Shown: positions 24,224 through 31,819, numbered from the stretch's first letter. The stretch is 37,985 nucleotides of DNA from Oscillospiraceae bacterium (GCA_031267965.1 JAIRYC010000010.1:1-37985); one strand, 5' to 3'. Translations and numbers: made by a program. The notes: generated by a model not told the origin, from the letters alone.

Positions 24224-24592
24224 TCAGCCGAGGAACCGCGACAGCAGAATCGCGGCAGCCGAAGCGGTGGTGGTCGGCGCAGTCGTAGTCACAGATGGAT
24301 TGACTTGTTCCGCCCAGTTATGCAGACCTTTGAGCACTTCCACCATGCCAAGGTCAATCAGGTAGACTGCCACACCGACAATTGCCACCATCAGCAGAAC
24401 TATGCCGGTATTTTTGAGGACGGTTTTGAAATCCGGCCAGATGATTTTTTTTATATCCGCACGGAAATCTTTTGCAAATTTACCAAAGGCAAAAGCTTTT
24501 TTGCCCTTTGCCTTCCGCGCTTGCCGTTGTTGAAGCTGCTTTTCCGCTTCTTTAAGCCGCTGAGAGGCGGCAGATTCTTCTTTTCTTGCCAC
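24224..24592 (-). CDS. secE: Preprotein translocase subunit SecE, with Thr-rich C-terminal tail
   Basis: The 122-residue protein is identified by FAKDFRADIKKIIWPDFKTVLKNT followed by one membrane helix (VLLMVAIVGVAVYLIDLGM), the SecE core. Position between rpmG and nusG confirms it. A Lys/Gln-rich cytoplasmic extension of about 45 residues precedes the core. After the helix it does not stop as most SecE proteins do, but continues about 30 residues with NPSVTTTAPTTTASAAAILL. By SecE topology this tail is on the outer face. Start is GTG at 24592 with GGGGAGA upstream. The tail could be a slippage expansion or an exported extension; its function is unknown. Confidence 0.92.
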   Translation of the reverse strand: MARKEESAASQRLKEAEKQLQQRQARKAKGKKAFAFGKFAKDFRADIKKIIWPDFKTVLKNTGIVLLMVAIVGVAVYLIDLGMVEVLKGLHNWAEQVNPSVTTTAPTTTASAAAILLSRFLG

Positions 24593-24607
24593 GGTTGCCG
24601 TCTCCCC

Positions 24608-24757
24608 TTATTTTGTTTCTTTGTGAGCGGTGTGTTTGCGGCAAAAGCGGCAGTATTTGCTCAACTCAAGCCGATCGGGGGTGTTCTTTTTGTTCTTCAT
24701 GGTGTTGTAGTTGCGCTGCTTGCACTCTTGGCAGGCAAGGGTAATTTTGACGCGCAT
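24608..24757 (-). CDS. rpmG: 50S ribosomal protein L33
   Basis: The 49-residue protein reads [19 protein letters not shown], then [13 protein letters not shown]. The four cysteines form the zinc-binding pairs CQEC and CRFC of the zinc-containing L33 type. GGAGG precedes the ATG. It is the first gene of the rpmG-secE-nusG-rplK-rplA transcript, a common order in Firmicutes. Confidence 0.97.
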   Translation of the reverse strand: MRVKITLACQECKQRNYNTMKNKKNTPDRLELSKYCRFCRKHTAHKETK

Positions 24758-24871
24758 GGTTGTGCACCTCCAAAGTTATCGGCGGGGTCTGCGCGTTCAA
24801 CGGCGCATCCCAGCTACCTCCCTCGCGCTTTTACGGATAACAAAAAAGAACCCTGCTACGAGGTAACAGTA

Positions 24872-24900
24872 ATTGTATCACACTCGGCGGGGTTTGTCAA
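24872..24900 (-). promoter_or_regulatory. Promoter for rpmG-secE-nusG-rplK-rplA
   Basis: Minus strand TTGACA (24895-24900), 17-base spacer, TACAAT (24872-24877). A leader of about 110 bases precedes rpmG; I see only a weak hairpin in it. Confidence 0.8.
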
Positions 24901-24943
24901 TAGGATATGGCAATATCTAAATAACTGTTTTTACAGCATCGCA

Positions 24944-25426
24944 TCATTCTTTAAAGCCAACCTGCAACGCTCGGTACTCAATCGCGCGTCCATATGTTGA
25001 AAGCGGACGAAAGTTGTTATCATTGCTGTGCGCAGCGATGAGCACATTGGATGCGTCCGGCGGATTTCCAGCATGCACCACAAACAAACTGTGCCCCCAC
25101 TCACCCCGGCGGAAAGAGAGCTGGATGATGTCGCCAACTTGTACTTGTTCCAACGGTATTTCCGTCAGCGTCAGACCCTTGGACTTTTTTCGCGTGCCGT
25201 ATTCATACAGCTTGCCGACACTGGTCCACGCGGGCGCACGGTCGTCCGGACTGCGGTAATACCAGCCGTCTGGGGTTTTATCCATGGATATCCCTCCGGC
25301 AAATAACGCCTGAGAAACAAAGTTGGTGCAGTCTCCGCCAAGCTCACTGAAGTCGTAATATTGGGGGTTACGGCGATATACCCACTCATGGGCATAGCGT
25401 ACTGCCGCCCTGCGGTCGTATGACAT
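24944..25426 (-). CDS. Amidase-domain protein (Pfam Amidase_6 type)
   Basis: The 160-residue protein matches the clostridial putative amidase domain. Helical Tyr/Arg-rich YDRRAAVRYAHEWVYRRNPQ is followed by the catalytic Cys in GGDCTNFVSQALFAGGI, a tryptophan-rich middle, and the catalytic His in EWGHSLFVVHAGNPP. This is an NlpC/P60-like cysteine hydrolase fold expected to cleave amide bonds, possibly in peptidoglycan. There is no signal peptide or membrane helix, so location is unclear. It starts at ATG 25426 with a GGAGG-type site. It follows the tyrosine recombinase by 45 bases and is the last gene of that minus-strand run. Confidence 0.88.
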   Translation of the reverse strand: MSYDRRAAVRYAHEWVYRRNPQYYDFSELGGDCTNFVSQALFAGGISMDKTPDGWYYRSPDDRAPAWTSVGKLYEYGTRKKSKGLTLTEIPLEQVQVGDIIQLSFRRGEWGHSLFVVHAGNPPDASNVLIAAHSNDNNFRPLSTYGRAIEYRALQVGFKE

Positions 25427-25471
25427 CTGTATCCCCTCCGTTGACAGCTTATGCCAAGGAAGGGAAGCTTG

Positions 25472-26449
25472 CTATACTTGTTCATTTTCCTTCAGCAACG
25501 GATTGGATTCCTGCGCCGTGCGAAGCTGCTCGTTGGAAACGTGTGTATAAATCTGCGTTGTGCCAAGGTTCACATGCCCGAGCAGTTCCTGAAGTGTGCG
25601 CACATCAACGCCGCCATGTTGATAAAGCAGCGTCGCAGCGGTATGGCGCAGCTTATGAGAAGACATCCCGGGCTGGTTCAGACCTGCTTTTTCAAGCATC
25701 GTGTAAACCACATGCTGCACCGCCCCACGGCCTATGCGGTTTTTCTGTCCGCTGATAAACAAGGCATCCATATCCAACGCACCGGGAATTTTATTCCGCA
25801 TCGGCATATAATCCGCAATCGCCTTTTCGCACGCCGCGTTGAGGTAGACAATGCGCTGCTTGTCGCCCTTACCCGTCACGGTCAGCTTGCCGTCATGAAT
25901 ATCATTCAGGTTTATCCCAACCAACTCCGCCAAGCGCAAACCGCAATGCAAAAACAGCGTTAATATAGCTGTGTCGCGCTCTTTGTGTCTGCTGTCAACG
26001 GCGGCGAGCAATTCGCGGCTCTCCGACAACGTGAGGTAATGCGGAAGCGCAGGTTTAAACTCAGGGGCTTCCAAATGCTCCAACGGATTACTGGACAAAA
26101 GCTTTTGTGTCAGCATATAGCGATAAAACCGCCGCAGCGAAACAACCTTGCGGGCGCGTGATTTGGGTGAGTTTTTTCTGATATCCGCACAATATGCCAG
26201 AAATTCGTATACCTCATACAACTCCACTGAGCCGAGGATTTCCACAGTCAATGCGTCCAGCGGGATTTTCTCCCACGGCGTGTTTTTATCTTCAAGCAAT
26301 CTGCGGTTTTGACACAGCCAACGAAAAAAAGTCCTCAAGTCGCCGGCATATTCGAGCACCGTCAGCGGCGACCGATTGCGCACCGCTAACAGATAATTGC
26401 AATAATCCCGCGCCGCTTTGGGCAGTTCCGCAAGCTCTTCCCGCCGCAT
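25472..26449 (-). CDS. Tyrosine recombinase, XerC/XerD-like
   Basis: The 325-residue integrase-family protein has an N-terminal SAM-like DNA-binding domain (NYLLAVRNRSPLTVLEYAGD, about residues 15-110). In the catalytic domain the active-site residues are visible in order: Arg in HCGLRLAELVG, Lys in VTGKGDKQRIVYL, HxxR in SHKLRHTAATLLY, His in LLGHVNLGTTQIYTH and Tyr in IYTHV. It is complete and could act in chromosome dimer resolution or integration. The operon context with a flavin-reductase-like and carbonic anhydrase gene, rather than phage genes, favours a chromosomal Xer-type role. The start lies one base after the previous stop. Confidence 0.92.
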   Translation of the reverse strand: MRREELAELPKAARDYCNYLLAVRNRSPLTVLEYAGDLRTFFRWLCQNRRLLEDKNTPWEKIPLDALTVEILGSVELYEVYEFLAYCADIRKNSPKSRARKVVSLRRFYRYMLTQKLLSSNPLEHLEAPEFKPALPHYLTLSESRELLAAVDSRHKERDTAILTLFLHCGLRLAELVGINLNDIHDGKLTVTGKGDKQRIVYLNAACEKAIADYMPMRNKIPGALDMDALFISGQKNRIGRGAVQHVVYTMLEKAGLNQPGMSSHKLRHTAATLLYQHGGVDVRTLQELLGHVNLGTTQIYTHVSNEQLRTAQESNPLLKENEQV

Positions 26450-26450
26450 A

Positions 26451-26939
26451 TTAATTTAAATGCGCACGGAACGCCGCTTGCGCTGCCCTCTTGACGTCGC
26501 TTTGGTAATAGCCATAAGTCATAGGTTCGCCCGCCCGGACTTTTTCAGCATCGACAACACGGCAAAGGGTGAGCACGTGGTTTGGGTATACGCGCTCCTC
26601 CTCCACTTCCAATAGCACACGCGCAAGAGAATCCTGCAAAACCGGAAAGCCTAACCATTCCTCATGTGGAAAAGCGCCCCACTTATCTGCCTTAGCGCTG
26701 GATTGAAACCCAAAGTTCGCTAAAATCCACGGGTCCGCGTCTTGGCCAAGCACGCTTAGCGTAAATCGCCCGTGCTCGCGGACGGCGCGTACCGTTTCGC
26801 CGCGCGCCATAAAACTCACCGCAAGGATTGGCGCCGTGCCATCCTCCACCTGTGATACGGCATCAAGCACACGTCCGCCTGTCTGCGTCCCGGCAATATA
26901 AACGCCGTGCGATAGGGTAAATAATGCTGTGCTGTCCAT
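26451..26939 (-). CDS. Flavin reductase-like domain protein
   Basis: The 162-residue protein resembles the FMN-binding split-barrel flavin reductase family. The N-terminus LFTLSHGVYIAGTQTGGRVL corresponds to the usual start, followed by PILAVSFMARGETVRAVREHGRFTLSVL, and late ERVYPNHVLTLCRVVDAEKV. These proteins bind FMN and reduce flavins or transfer electrons. The catalytic partner is not evident. It sits in an operon with gamma carbonic anhydrase (20 bases upstream) and the tyrosine recombinase (one base downstream). Confidence 0.82.
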   Translation of the reverse strand: MDSTALFTLSHGVYIAGTQTGGRVLDAVSQVEDGTAPILAVSFMARGETVRAVREHGRFTLSVLGQDADPWILANFGFQSSAKADKWGAFPHEEWLGFPVLQDSLARVLLEVEEERVYPNHVLTLCRVVDAEKVRAGEPMTYGYYQSDVKRAAQAAFRAHLN

Positions 26940-26959
26940 ACAAACCTCCCCTTCCTGCG

Positions 26960-27463
26960 TTAAAGTTGCTCCTGTGCGGCGTGGACATATTCCTGTGCAT
27001 TGTCAAGGCTTGCGGCAAGCTCGTCACCGGTCCGCTCGCGCCGAACCCTAGCAGGGCTTCCCAAGCAGAGCGTTCCCGGCGGCACAACCGTACCGCCCGT
27101 AACCAGTGCTCCCGCGCCTACCAGCGCGCCCACACCGATTTCCGCGCCGTCAAGCACAATCGCACCCATGCCAATGAGAGCGCCATCGCCTACAGTGCAG
27201 CCGTGCAAAATTGCGCCATGCCCCACTGTGACGTTCTCGCCCAAAACAATCGCGCCGCCCGTTTCCGTGTGGAGTGAAGCGTTCTCCTGCACATTGCTGT
27301 TTTTGCCGATGACAATGCGCCCAATATCGCCGCGCAGCACTGCGCCATACCAAATGTTTGCGCCGTCCTCAAGGATCACGTCGCCAATCAGAGCGGCTGT
27401 TTCAGCAATTTTTGCCGTTGCTGCAATTTGCGGCTGTTTATCTCCGACAGGTTTGATAATCAT
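26960..27463 (-). CDS. Gamma-class carbonic anhydrase / left-handed beta-helix protein
   Basis: The 167-residue protein has the hexapeptide repeats of left-handed beta-helix proteins (for example NVTVGHGAILHGCTVGDGAL) and the three zinc ligands of gamma carbonic anhydrases: His in NASLHTE, and His pair in VGHGAILHG. The N-terminal Arg of RGDIGRIVIG is also conserved. It probably interconverts CO2 and bicarbonate, though many family members are only structural. The ATG at 27463 follows GGAGG; upstream in-frame codons lack homology. It heads the minus-strand operon with the flavin reductase-like, recombinase and amidase genes. Confidence 0.92.
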   Translation of the reverse strand: MIIKPVGDKQPQIAATAKIAETAALIGDVILEDGANIWYGAVLRGDIGRIVIGKNSNVQENASLHTETGGAIVLGENVTVGHGAILHGCTVGDGALIGMGAIVLDGAEIGVGALVGAGALVTGGTVVPPGTLCLGSPARVRRERTGDELAASLDNAQEYVHAAQEQL

Positions 27464-27500
27464 GTGTGTCCTCCGGAATAAAAATCGTGCATGCAGTATT

Positions 27501-27529
27501 ATTTTACACGAAACCGGAAGGAAAGTAAA
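27501..27529 (-). promoter_or_regulatory. Possible promoter for the carbonic anhydrase operon
   Basis: Minus strand TTTACT (27524-27529), 17-base spacer, TAAAAT (27501-27506), about 38 bases before the ATG at 27463. The -35 is weak. Confidence 0.5.
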
Positions 27530-27543
27530 GGGTTGGCCATTTC

Positions 27544-28118
27544 TTGCCTTTAGGACACTTTTTGTGCTGTGATTGCGCAAGCAGAATTTTTCTTTTAGGT
27601 GGCCGCAATGCGGGAATAGCGGACGCTTTGCATGCATTGGAACTTGCGCAAGGGCATTGCGGCAATTATGATGACGCGATAGAGTCATATATAAAGTACA
27701 GGCAATTTATTCAAGTGTTCCAAAATCAAATCAATTGAAGTTAGCGATGATTTTTAACAACATTGGGATTTCTTATGCTGACAAGAAAGATTTTGAAGAG
27801 GCGTTGCGGTGGTACTGCAAGGATTTAGAAATTGAAAAACGCTTTTTTGGAGAAAGATGATATTTCCATTGCACATACATACAGCAACATTTGTATTGCT
27901 TTCAGAAATCTAGGTGAACTTGATAAAGCGCTGGAATATCTGGAAACGAAAAAGAGAATATGTGAAAGCGTCCCGGACAAAAAATCATCCAAGTACCACT
28001 GCTGCATACAACAACATTGAAAACCAATATGATGTTCAGAATCAAAGAATCAGAAGCTTTGGAATGGTGTTTAAATGCATACAAGGTTGTGTGTAAGCCG
28101 GCGTTGGGCCGGGGATAA
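27544..28118 (+). pseudogene. Tetratricopeptide-repeat protein, multiply frameshifted
   Basis: Four frame fragments, read in order, make a TPR protein. These are ALELAQGHCGNYDDAIESYIKY (27630-27738), then MIFNNIGISYADKKDFEEAL and RWYCKDLEIEKRFFGE, then SIAHTYSNICIAFRNLGELD and KALEYLETKKRIC, then HPSTTAAYNNIENQYDVQNQ, ending EALEWCLNAYKVV at 28118. Each unit has the A..Y.N.G...DKALEY pattern. At least three frame changes and no ribosome site show that it is a relic. It probably once encoded a peptide- or protein-binding scaffold. Whether a start existed upstream of 27544 cannot be told. Confidence 0.75.
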
Positions 28119-28220
28119 AACTATATGCAAGAAACCGCGAATACCTGCAAGCCAAGTAGCCGGAGCAATACCCGCTTGCCCTTTTATGATAAAGTGGTTT
28201 GCGCTTGCAAACGGCAGGCC

Positions 28221-28264
28221 AAAACAAAACAGACGTGAAGCACCTTGCCCCCACGCCTGTTTTT
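28221..28264. terminator. Terminator after the spore-coat genes
   Basis: On the minus strand AAAACAGGCGTG pairs with CACGTCTGTTTT (12 bp), followed by GTTTTG. It lies just after the last spore-coat-like gene and may act in both directions. Confidence 0.75.
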
Positions 28265-28275
28265 CCACGCACCGC

Positions 28276-28653
28276 TTATTTGGGTAACTGCGACTGAATT
28301 CCCTGAAACTTTGTTTTTGTCTGCGTAACCATTTTTTGCTGCGCCTTTTGCGGCGCGTACCATCCGCGCTGCTGCATCTGCGAAAACACGCTGCTCTGCA
28401 GATTTTGGTTTTCGCGCCAAAGGTTCAGAAAATCAGCCTTGAGCCGCTGATTTACGCACTCGCTGCTGTAGGTGTTGTAAACTCCGGTAATGTGCTTCTG
28501 GCTGGTGAGGATGTCGTCCATAATCTCTTGGTCAGCCATGGAGAACCCGGAGGACATTGCTTGCATTTGCGGTGCCGAACTGCGCTTTGCGGGCGGCTTC
28601 TTCTTCGTTGCTGCCGTGGTGGTCTTTTTGCGTGTTGCTGTAGTTGTCGCCAT
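28276..28653 (-). CDS. Spore coat protein, CotF family
   Basis: The 125-residue protein has a Lys/Thr/Ala-rich basic N-terminus (residues 1-30) followed by a helical Coat F domain: MADQEIMDDILTSQKHITGV, YNTYSSECVNQRLKADFLNL and SVFSQMQQRGWYAPQKAQQK. Family members are coat proteins of endospores. This is one of the clearest signs that the organism belongs to a sporulating lineage. A GGAGGCGACG stretch precedes the ATG. It follows the smaller coat-like gene by 15 bases in one operon. Confidence 0.88.
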   Translation of the reverse strand: MATTTATRKKTTTAATKKKPPAKRSSAPQMQAMSSGFSMADQEIMDDILTSQKHITGVYNTYSSECVNQRLKADFLNLWRENQNLQSSVFSQMQQRGWYAPQKAQQKMVTQTKTKFQGIQSQLPK

Positions 28654-28668
28654 ACTCGTCGCCTCCTT

Positions 28669-28854
28669 TTAGTTGAGATAGCCCAATAGGGTGTCAAAGT
28701 GTTTGCGGTGTTGCTTTGCGGATTGCTGACAGGCCTTTTGAATCTGCGGGTCTTGGGCCACGGCGGCAAAGCTGTGGAATTTTTTTACAAGCATTTGCTC
28801 GCAGTTGAGGGTATCCTCCAGCGCGTGGAGTTCCTCGGCGGTCAGGTTTGCCAT
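28669..28854 (-). CDS. Small ferritin-like / spore coat-associated protein
   Basis: The 61-residue all-helical protein (MANLTAEELHALEDTLNCEQ and SAKQHRKHFDTLLGYLN) resembles the short ferritin-like helical proteins that are encoded with CotF-type coat proteins in Clostridia. Start ATG at 28854 is placed by GAGGAG seven bases upstream; the longer frame to 28890 has no such site. No metal-ligand set is complete. Function inferred from the CotF neighbour only. Confidence 0.7.
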   Translation of the reverse strand: MANLTAEELHALEDTLNCEQMLVKKFHSFAAVAQDPQIQKACQQSAKQHRKHFDTLLGYLN

Positions 28855-28996
28855 GGGAACGCTCCTCTCGTGTGTCAATGTCGAAGCCATGCTTCTACGG
28901 GGAGTATTGCCAAGTATTCATTATTTATGCATGGCGGGGCGGAATAAGCCGCTTGTAAAAACATGTAAGCTCTTTGCTTATTATTCTTTAAAAGAC

Positions 28997-29025
28997 TTTA
29001 CAGCCGCGCAAAAATCTGATATACT
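28997..29025 (+). promoter_or_regulatory. Promoter for the DUF4474-like gene
   Basis: TTTACA (28997-29002), 17-base spacer, TATACT (29020-29025), 38 bases before the GTG start. Confidence 0.7.
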
Positions 29026-29063
29026 TTATTCGTGAAATTTTGACACAAGTGAGGTAAATACCT

Positions 29064-30170
29064 GTGAGCAAAAATAAAAATCTTCGGAATATTATTCTCG
29101 GTGTGGCAATTGCCATCGGAATTGTTTGTATTATTATACCATTTAGCAGTTTATTCCCGTGGTCTGCGTTTGCGAATAATGAACCGACAGATGTGTGGAC
29201 CGTTGCTTCTATCGAGTCCTCAAATGAGGCGCCGGCAGATACGCATGTTGAGTCCAGCACTGCATATGTACCGCCGGCAACTGTTGCCACTACGCTTGTG
29301 CCAACCACAACCAAGCCCAAGCCGCCTGCAGCAACAACTGCAAGGCCGGTCACGGCTCAGCCAACAACAATTGTGCCGCCAACAACCAAGGCTCCGGCGC
29401 CCACAACAAAACCTACGCCCTCGCAGGCCGGCAGCAGTTCAGGTGGGTTTAACCATGCGGATGGTGCTACCGAAGCCCCGCGGGATGGCGAAGACGATCC
29501 GCGTGCCGTCCTTTCCTATAAAATGAACGCTGTGGACGGTTACTTCTACACTGAGCAGGAGGCTTGGCAGCGTGCTTTTGGGTTTTGCCGTGCTTATGAC
29601 CAAGGCGCACCAATGATATTCATGTTTTATGATACAGTGCGTTTTCAGTTTACTTATGGCGGTTATGACTGGATGGTTCAACTTTGGAAAGGGCAATATG
29701 GCTGGATGTTCCTTGGCTCTGAGGTCGGTGTGTATTATCTGCCGGAGGGCAGGGGCTACAACCCCAACCGCGCGAATAAAGGCTTCAAGCAGGCACTTTA
29801 TCCAGCTGTCCCCAATGAGGATATGCTGAATATTTCTACCGCACTCTTTAACTTTGGCGAGTTCCAGGCAAAGCGCCCGTATAAGCCCTATTGGTGGTGC
29901 ACGACCTTTGTACCGGGTACACTCAAAAAGAACGCTGACCGCTCACAGTTACGCGTGGAGTTGGTTATTGAGATGAAAAACAACGAAATGGCTGATGCTT
30001 TTGAGGAGGCAGTGAGCACCATTGGCTTCACGCGCTCTGGCAAAAGCTATGCAAGCTGCATCAAAACTGGGTTTGATCACTCGGATGTATATGCCCGCAG
30101 CGGCGCAAAGTTTGCCATAAATTGGCTGCTCGCTGGTGCGCCAAAACCGAATACCAGTGTGGCATATTAA
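29064..30170 (+). CDS. Anchored protein with Thr/Pro linker and DUF4474-like domain
   Basis: The 368-residue protein has an N-terminal membrane helix (residues 7-30, IILGVAIAIGIVCIIIPF), a Thr/Pro/Ala linker (about 55-130, with TTTKPKPPAATTARP and TTKAPAPTTKP), and a C-terminal domain (about 145-365). The motif AWQRAFGFCRAYDQGAP followed by WMVQLWKGQYGW and GSEVGVYYLP strongly recalls the DUF4474 family of unknown function. GTG at 29064 has GAGG nine bases upstream. The domain is expected outside the cell. The modular plan matches the exported protein at 6647. No enzymatic role is known for this family. Confidence 0.83.
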   Translation: MSKNKNLRNIILGVAIAIGIVCIIIPFSSLFPWSAFANNEPTDVWTVASIESSNEAPADTHVESSTAYVPPATVATTLVPTTTKPKPPAATTARPVTAQPTTIVPPTTKAPAPTTKPTPSQAGSSSGGFNHADGATEAPRDGEDDPRAVLSYKMNAVDGYFYTEQEAWQRAFGFCRAYDQGAPMIFMFYDTVRFQFTYGGYDWMVQLWKGQYGWMFLGSEVGVYYLPEGRGYNPNRANKGFKQALYPAVPNEDMLNISTALFNFGEFQAKRPYKPYWWCTTFVPGTLKKNADRSQLRVELVIEMKNNEMADAFEEAVSTIGFTRSGKSYASCIKTGFDHSDVYARSGAKFAINWLLAGAPKPNTSVAY

Positions 30171-30242
30171 AACGATTTCGTTGCCTTTGCGACATTTGTT
30201 AAAGATTGCCGATAAATTTTTTGTAATTTTTCGCAAAAACAC

Positions 30243-30271
30243 TTGACAACGGCGCAAAGCTCTGATACAAT
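30243..30271 (+). promoter_or_regulatory. Promoter for the IPNTG surface-protein gene
   Basis: Consensus TTGACA (30243-30248), 17-base spacer, TACAAT (30266-30271). Confidence 0.8.
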
Positions 30272-30308
30272 TAACATATAGATGCAGTCAAAGAAAGGAT
30301 GTCTAACT

Positions 30309-30956
30309 ATGAAAAAGGCTTTAACGCTTATCCTTACGCTGAGCATGCTGCTCACATTTGGGATGTTTGCGTTCGCGGAGGAACTGGATGACGGATGGGA
30401 TGCTGACTTGGAGCAAATCCTTGGGCAGAGCGTTACGACAACCGCGCCCGAAAAAGGACTCAACAGTGATGTTTCTGCAGTTTTAGGCGATAGCATTGGT
30501 GGTGATCTGCTTTCCACAGTCACAGATTTGTTCAGTGGATTTGATCTCAGTATGTTCACGAATGTTCTCGGTGATTCTGCTTCGTCCATGGGTCTTGATC
30601 TGTCTACGATCTTCGATCTGGGTAATTTGGGTGATATGGATATCATTGCCACTTTTGCAGATACCATTGGCGGCTTGCTCGCTCCTATGGGTATTGATGT
30701 GCAAAGCTTTATGGGTGACAGTGCACTGTTTGGCTTCTTCAGCAAGCTTTATACAGGTATTTACACTGGCGGTGGCGGCGGTAGTACTGTTCCTACGAAT
30801 GCAGCACCACCACCGACCGATGATGGCAACAATAATGATAACCCCACAATCCCCAACACCGGCGTTGAAATGAATGTTGCGTTGGTTGCTATGGGGGTAC
30901 TCGTGGTCGCAGTTGGCGCTGCGTTTGCACTGCGCAAAAAGAAGGTTGCAGTTTAA
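30309..30956 (+). CDS. Cell-wall-sorted surface protein, IPNTG motif
   Basis: The 215-residue protein has a signal peptide (MKKALTLILTLSMLLTFGMF, likely cut after AFA). A central acidic region of alternating hydrophobic and Asp/Ser segments (about residues 30-155) shows weak internal repetition, and a Gly/Pro/Asn linker follows. The C-terminal sorting signal is PTIPNTG, then a hydrophobic helix and RKKKVAV. IPNTG fits the LPXTG-like consensus used by sortases to link proteins to peptidoglycan; no sortase gene is in the window. ATG at 30309 has AAAGGA upstream; an earlier in-frame ATG at 30282 would disturb the signal peptide. The binding partner is unknown. Confidence 0.85.
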   Translation: MKKALTLILTLSMLLTFGMFAFAEELDDGWDADLEQILGQSVTTTAPEKGLNSDVSAVLGDSIGGDLLSTVTDLFSGFDLSMFTNVLGDSASSMGLDLSTIFDLGNLGDMDIIATFADTIGGLLAPMGIDVQSFMGDSALFGFFSKLYTGIYTGGGGGSTVPTNAAPPPTDDGNNNDNPTIPNTGVEMNVALVAMGVLVVAVGAAFALRKKKVAV

Positions 30957-31008
30957 GGGGATTCACCACTGTAAAACAAAGAACGTTGCTGTTGGAGCGG
31001 GGTAGTCG

Positions 31009-31200
31009 TAAGGAAATATCATCAAAATTTTAAGAACGCAGTTGGAACACAGTATTTGTTAAAAACTGATTGGAGAAATTCACGATGAGCAAATCCTTAT
31101 TTTGAGCAAATGAGCGCGTCGCTTACCGCCTTGGAATAACGGCTATCGTTATTCCAAGGTTTCACATTGCCCGATAGACAGTTCGGTACTTGTTAATCCT
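31009..31200 (+). pseudogene. Degenerate TnpV-like gene (copy A of a repeat)
   Basis: This stretch aligns with the window end (37838-37985), where a TnpV-like gene begins. The shared upstream part includes ATATCATCAAAA and AACTGATTGGAGAAA. The ATG at 31085 opens MSKSLF but an extra T at 31101-31104 shifts the frame. Correcting it gives SLFEQM, and further indels scramble the YRL..GYRIP part; a later frame still reads FTLPDRQFGT. TnpV proteins are short proteins of Tn4451-type mobilizable elements. No intact frame remains. Confidence 0.65.
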
Positions 31201-31367
31201 TCCATGGGGGAACTCCTTTCAATTTTAGCAATCAAACGTAAATAACCCAGCGGGTTCAAAAGACAATACCTCATATCCCGCAGAATGGTGATATGTTGCA
31301 GAAAGCCCCCGGATAACGCAAAGGAGGAAACCTCCTGCGGTTGGGCAACGGCAGAGCTTTGAGCAGG

Positions 31368-31661
31368 CTAGGCGGTTGCCTTTTTCTTTTTGAAGCCGTA
31401 TTTGATAGCGTTAGCTTTCAGAACCGATTTTTGAGCGTCCGATACAGCTTTAGGAGGTACGACCTTTACCCACTGTTTTGGAACTAGATATGTTTCCCCT
31501 TCGAAGCCGTCAGAGCTTTCGAACACAGCTTTAGAAGACGGCAGGGCGGCTAATTTAAACAGCTTGTTTTTAAGGGCAAGATTGTTCGTGTAGACAACGG
31601 CGGGCGCATTTGTTTCATCAAAGCGAATGATAGTTTCCATTTCTTCTTTAGTCAACGACAT
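31368..31661 (-). CDS. Small protein of unknown function, mobile-element-like
   Basis: The 97-residue protein is not recognised by function. It starts MSLTKEEMETIIRFDETNAP, has a KQWVKVVPPKAVSDAQK segment and a very basic end (KYGFKKKKATA), with no membrane helix. The ATG at 31661 has a perfect GGAGGTGA ribosome site and overlaps the end of the broken HTH gene upstream. In my recollection similar short proteins occur beside HTH/excisionase genes in Clostridia mobile elements; this was not searched. It is probably a structural or regulatory accessory protein. Confidence 0.7.
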   Translation of the reverse strand: MSLTKEEMETIIRFDETNAPAVVYTNNLALKNKLFKLAALPSSKAVFESSDGFEGETYLVPKQWVKVVPPKAVSDAQKSVLKANAIKYGFKKKKATA

Positions 31662-31819
31662 GGTCTTTCACCTCCCCTCTTTTTGCTTTGAACCACTCCA
31701 GAACCTCTTGCAGATCGTAGCACTTTTGGAACGGGGGGAACTCAGAGGAAGGAAAGAAGGGTAGGGCGCGAAACGTGCAGGTAATCGCACATTTGCTTTT
31801 CGGTGAAGATGGTTGGCAT
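31648..31819 (-). pseudogene. Excisionase-like helix-turn-helix gene, frameshifted
   Basis: An ATG at 31819 with a GGAGG site opens MPTIFTEKQMCDYLHVSRPT, a typical start of a MerR/excisionase-type HTH protein, but stops after LLSFL. Another frame then carries EFPPFQKCYDLQEVLEWFKA and RGEVKDHVVD, the usual wing and C-terminal helix, down to TAA at 31648. Part of the middle (the RRG...GKCYR turn) seems deleted. The stop overlaps the start of the 97-residue gene. It is a probable relic of an element's DNA-binding excision factor. Confidence 0.6.

Noticed and set aside
24197..25000. Plus-strand 267-codon frame across secE and rpmG
   Set aside because: Opposite two certain genes, and hydrophobic runs reflect the antisense of the SecE region.
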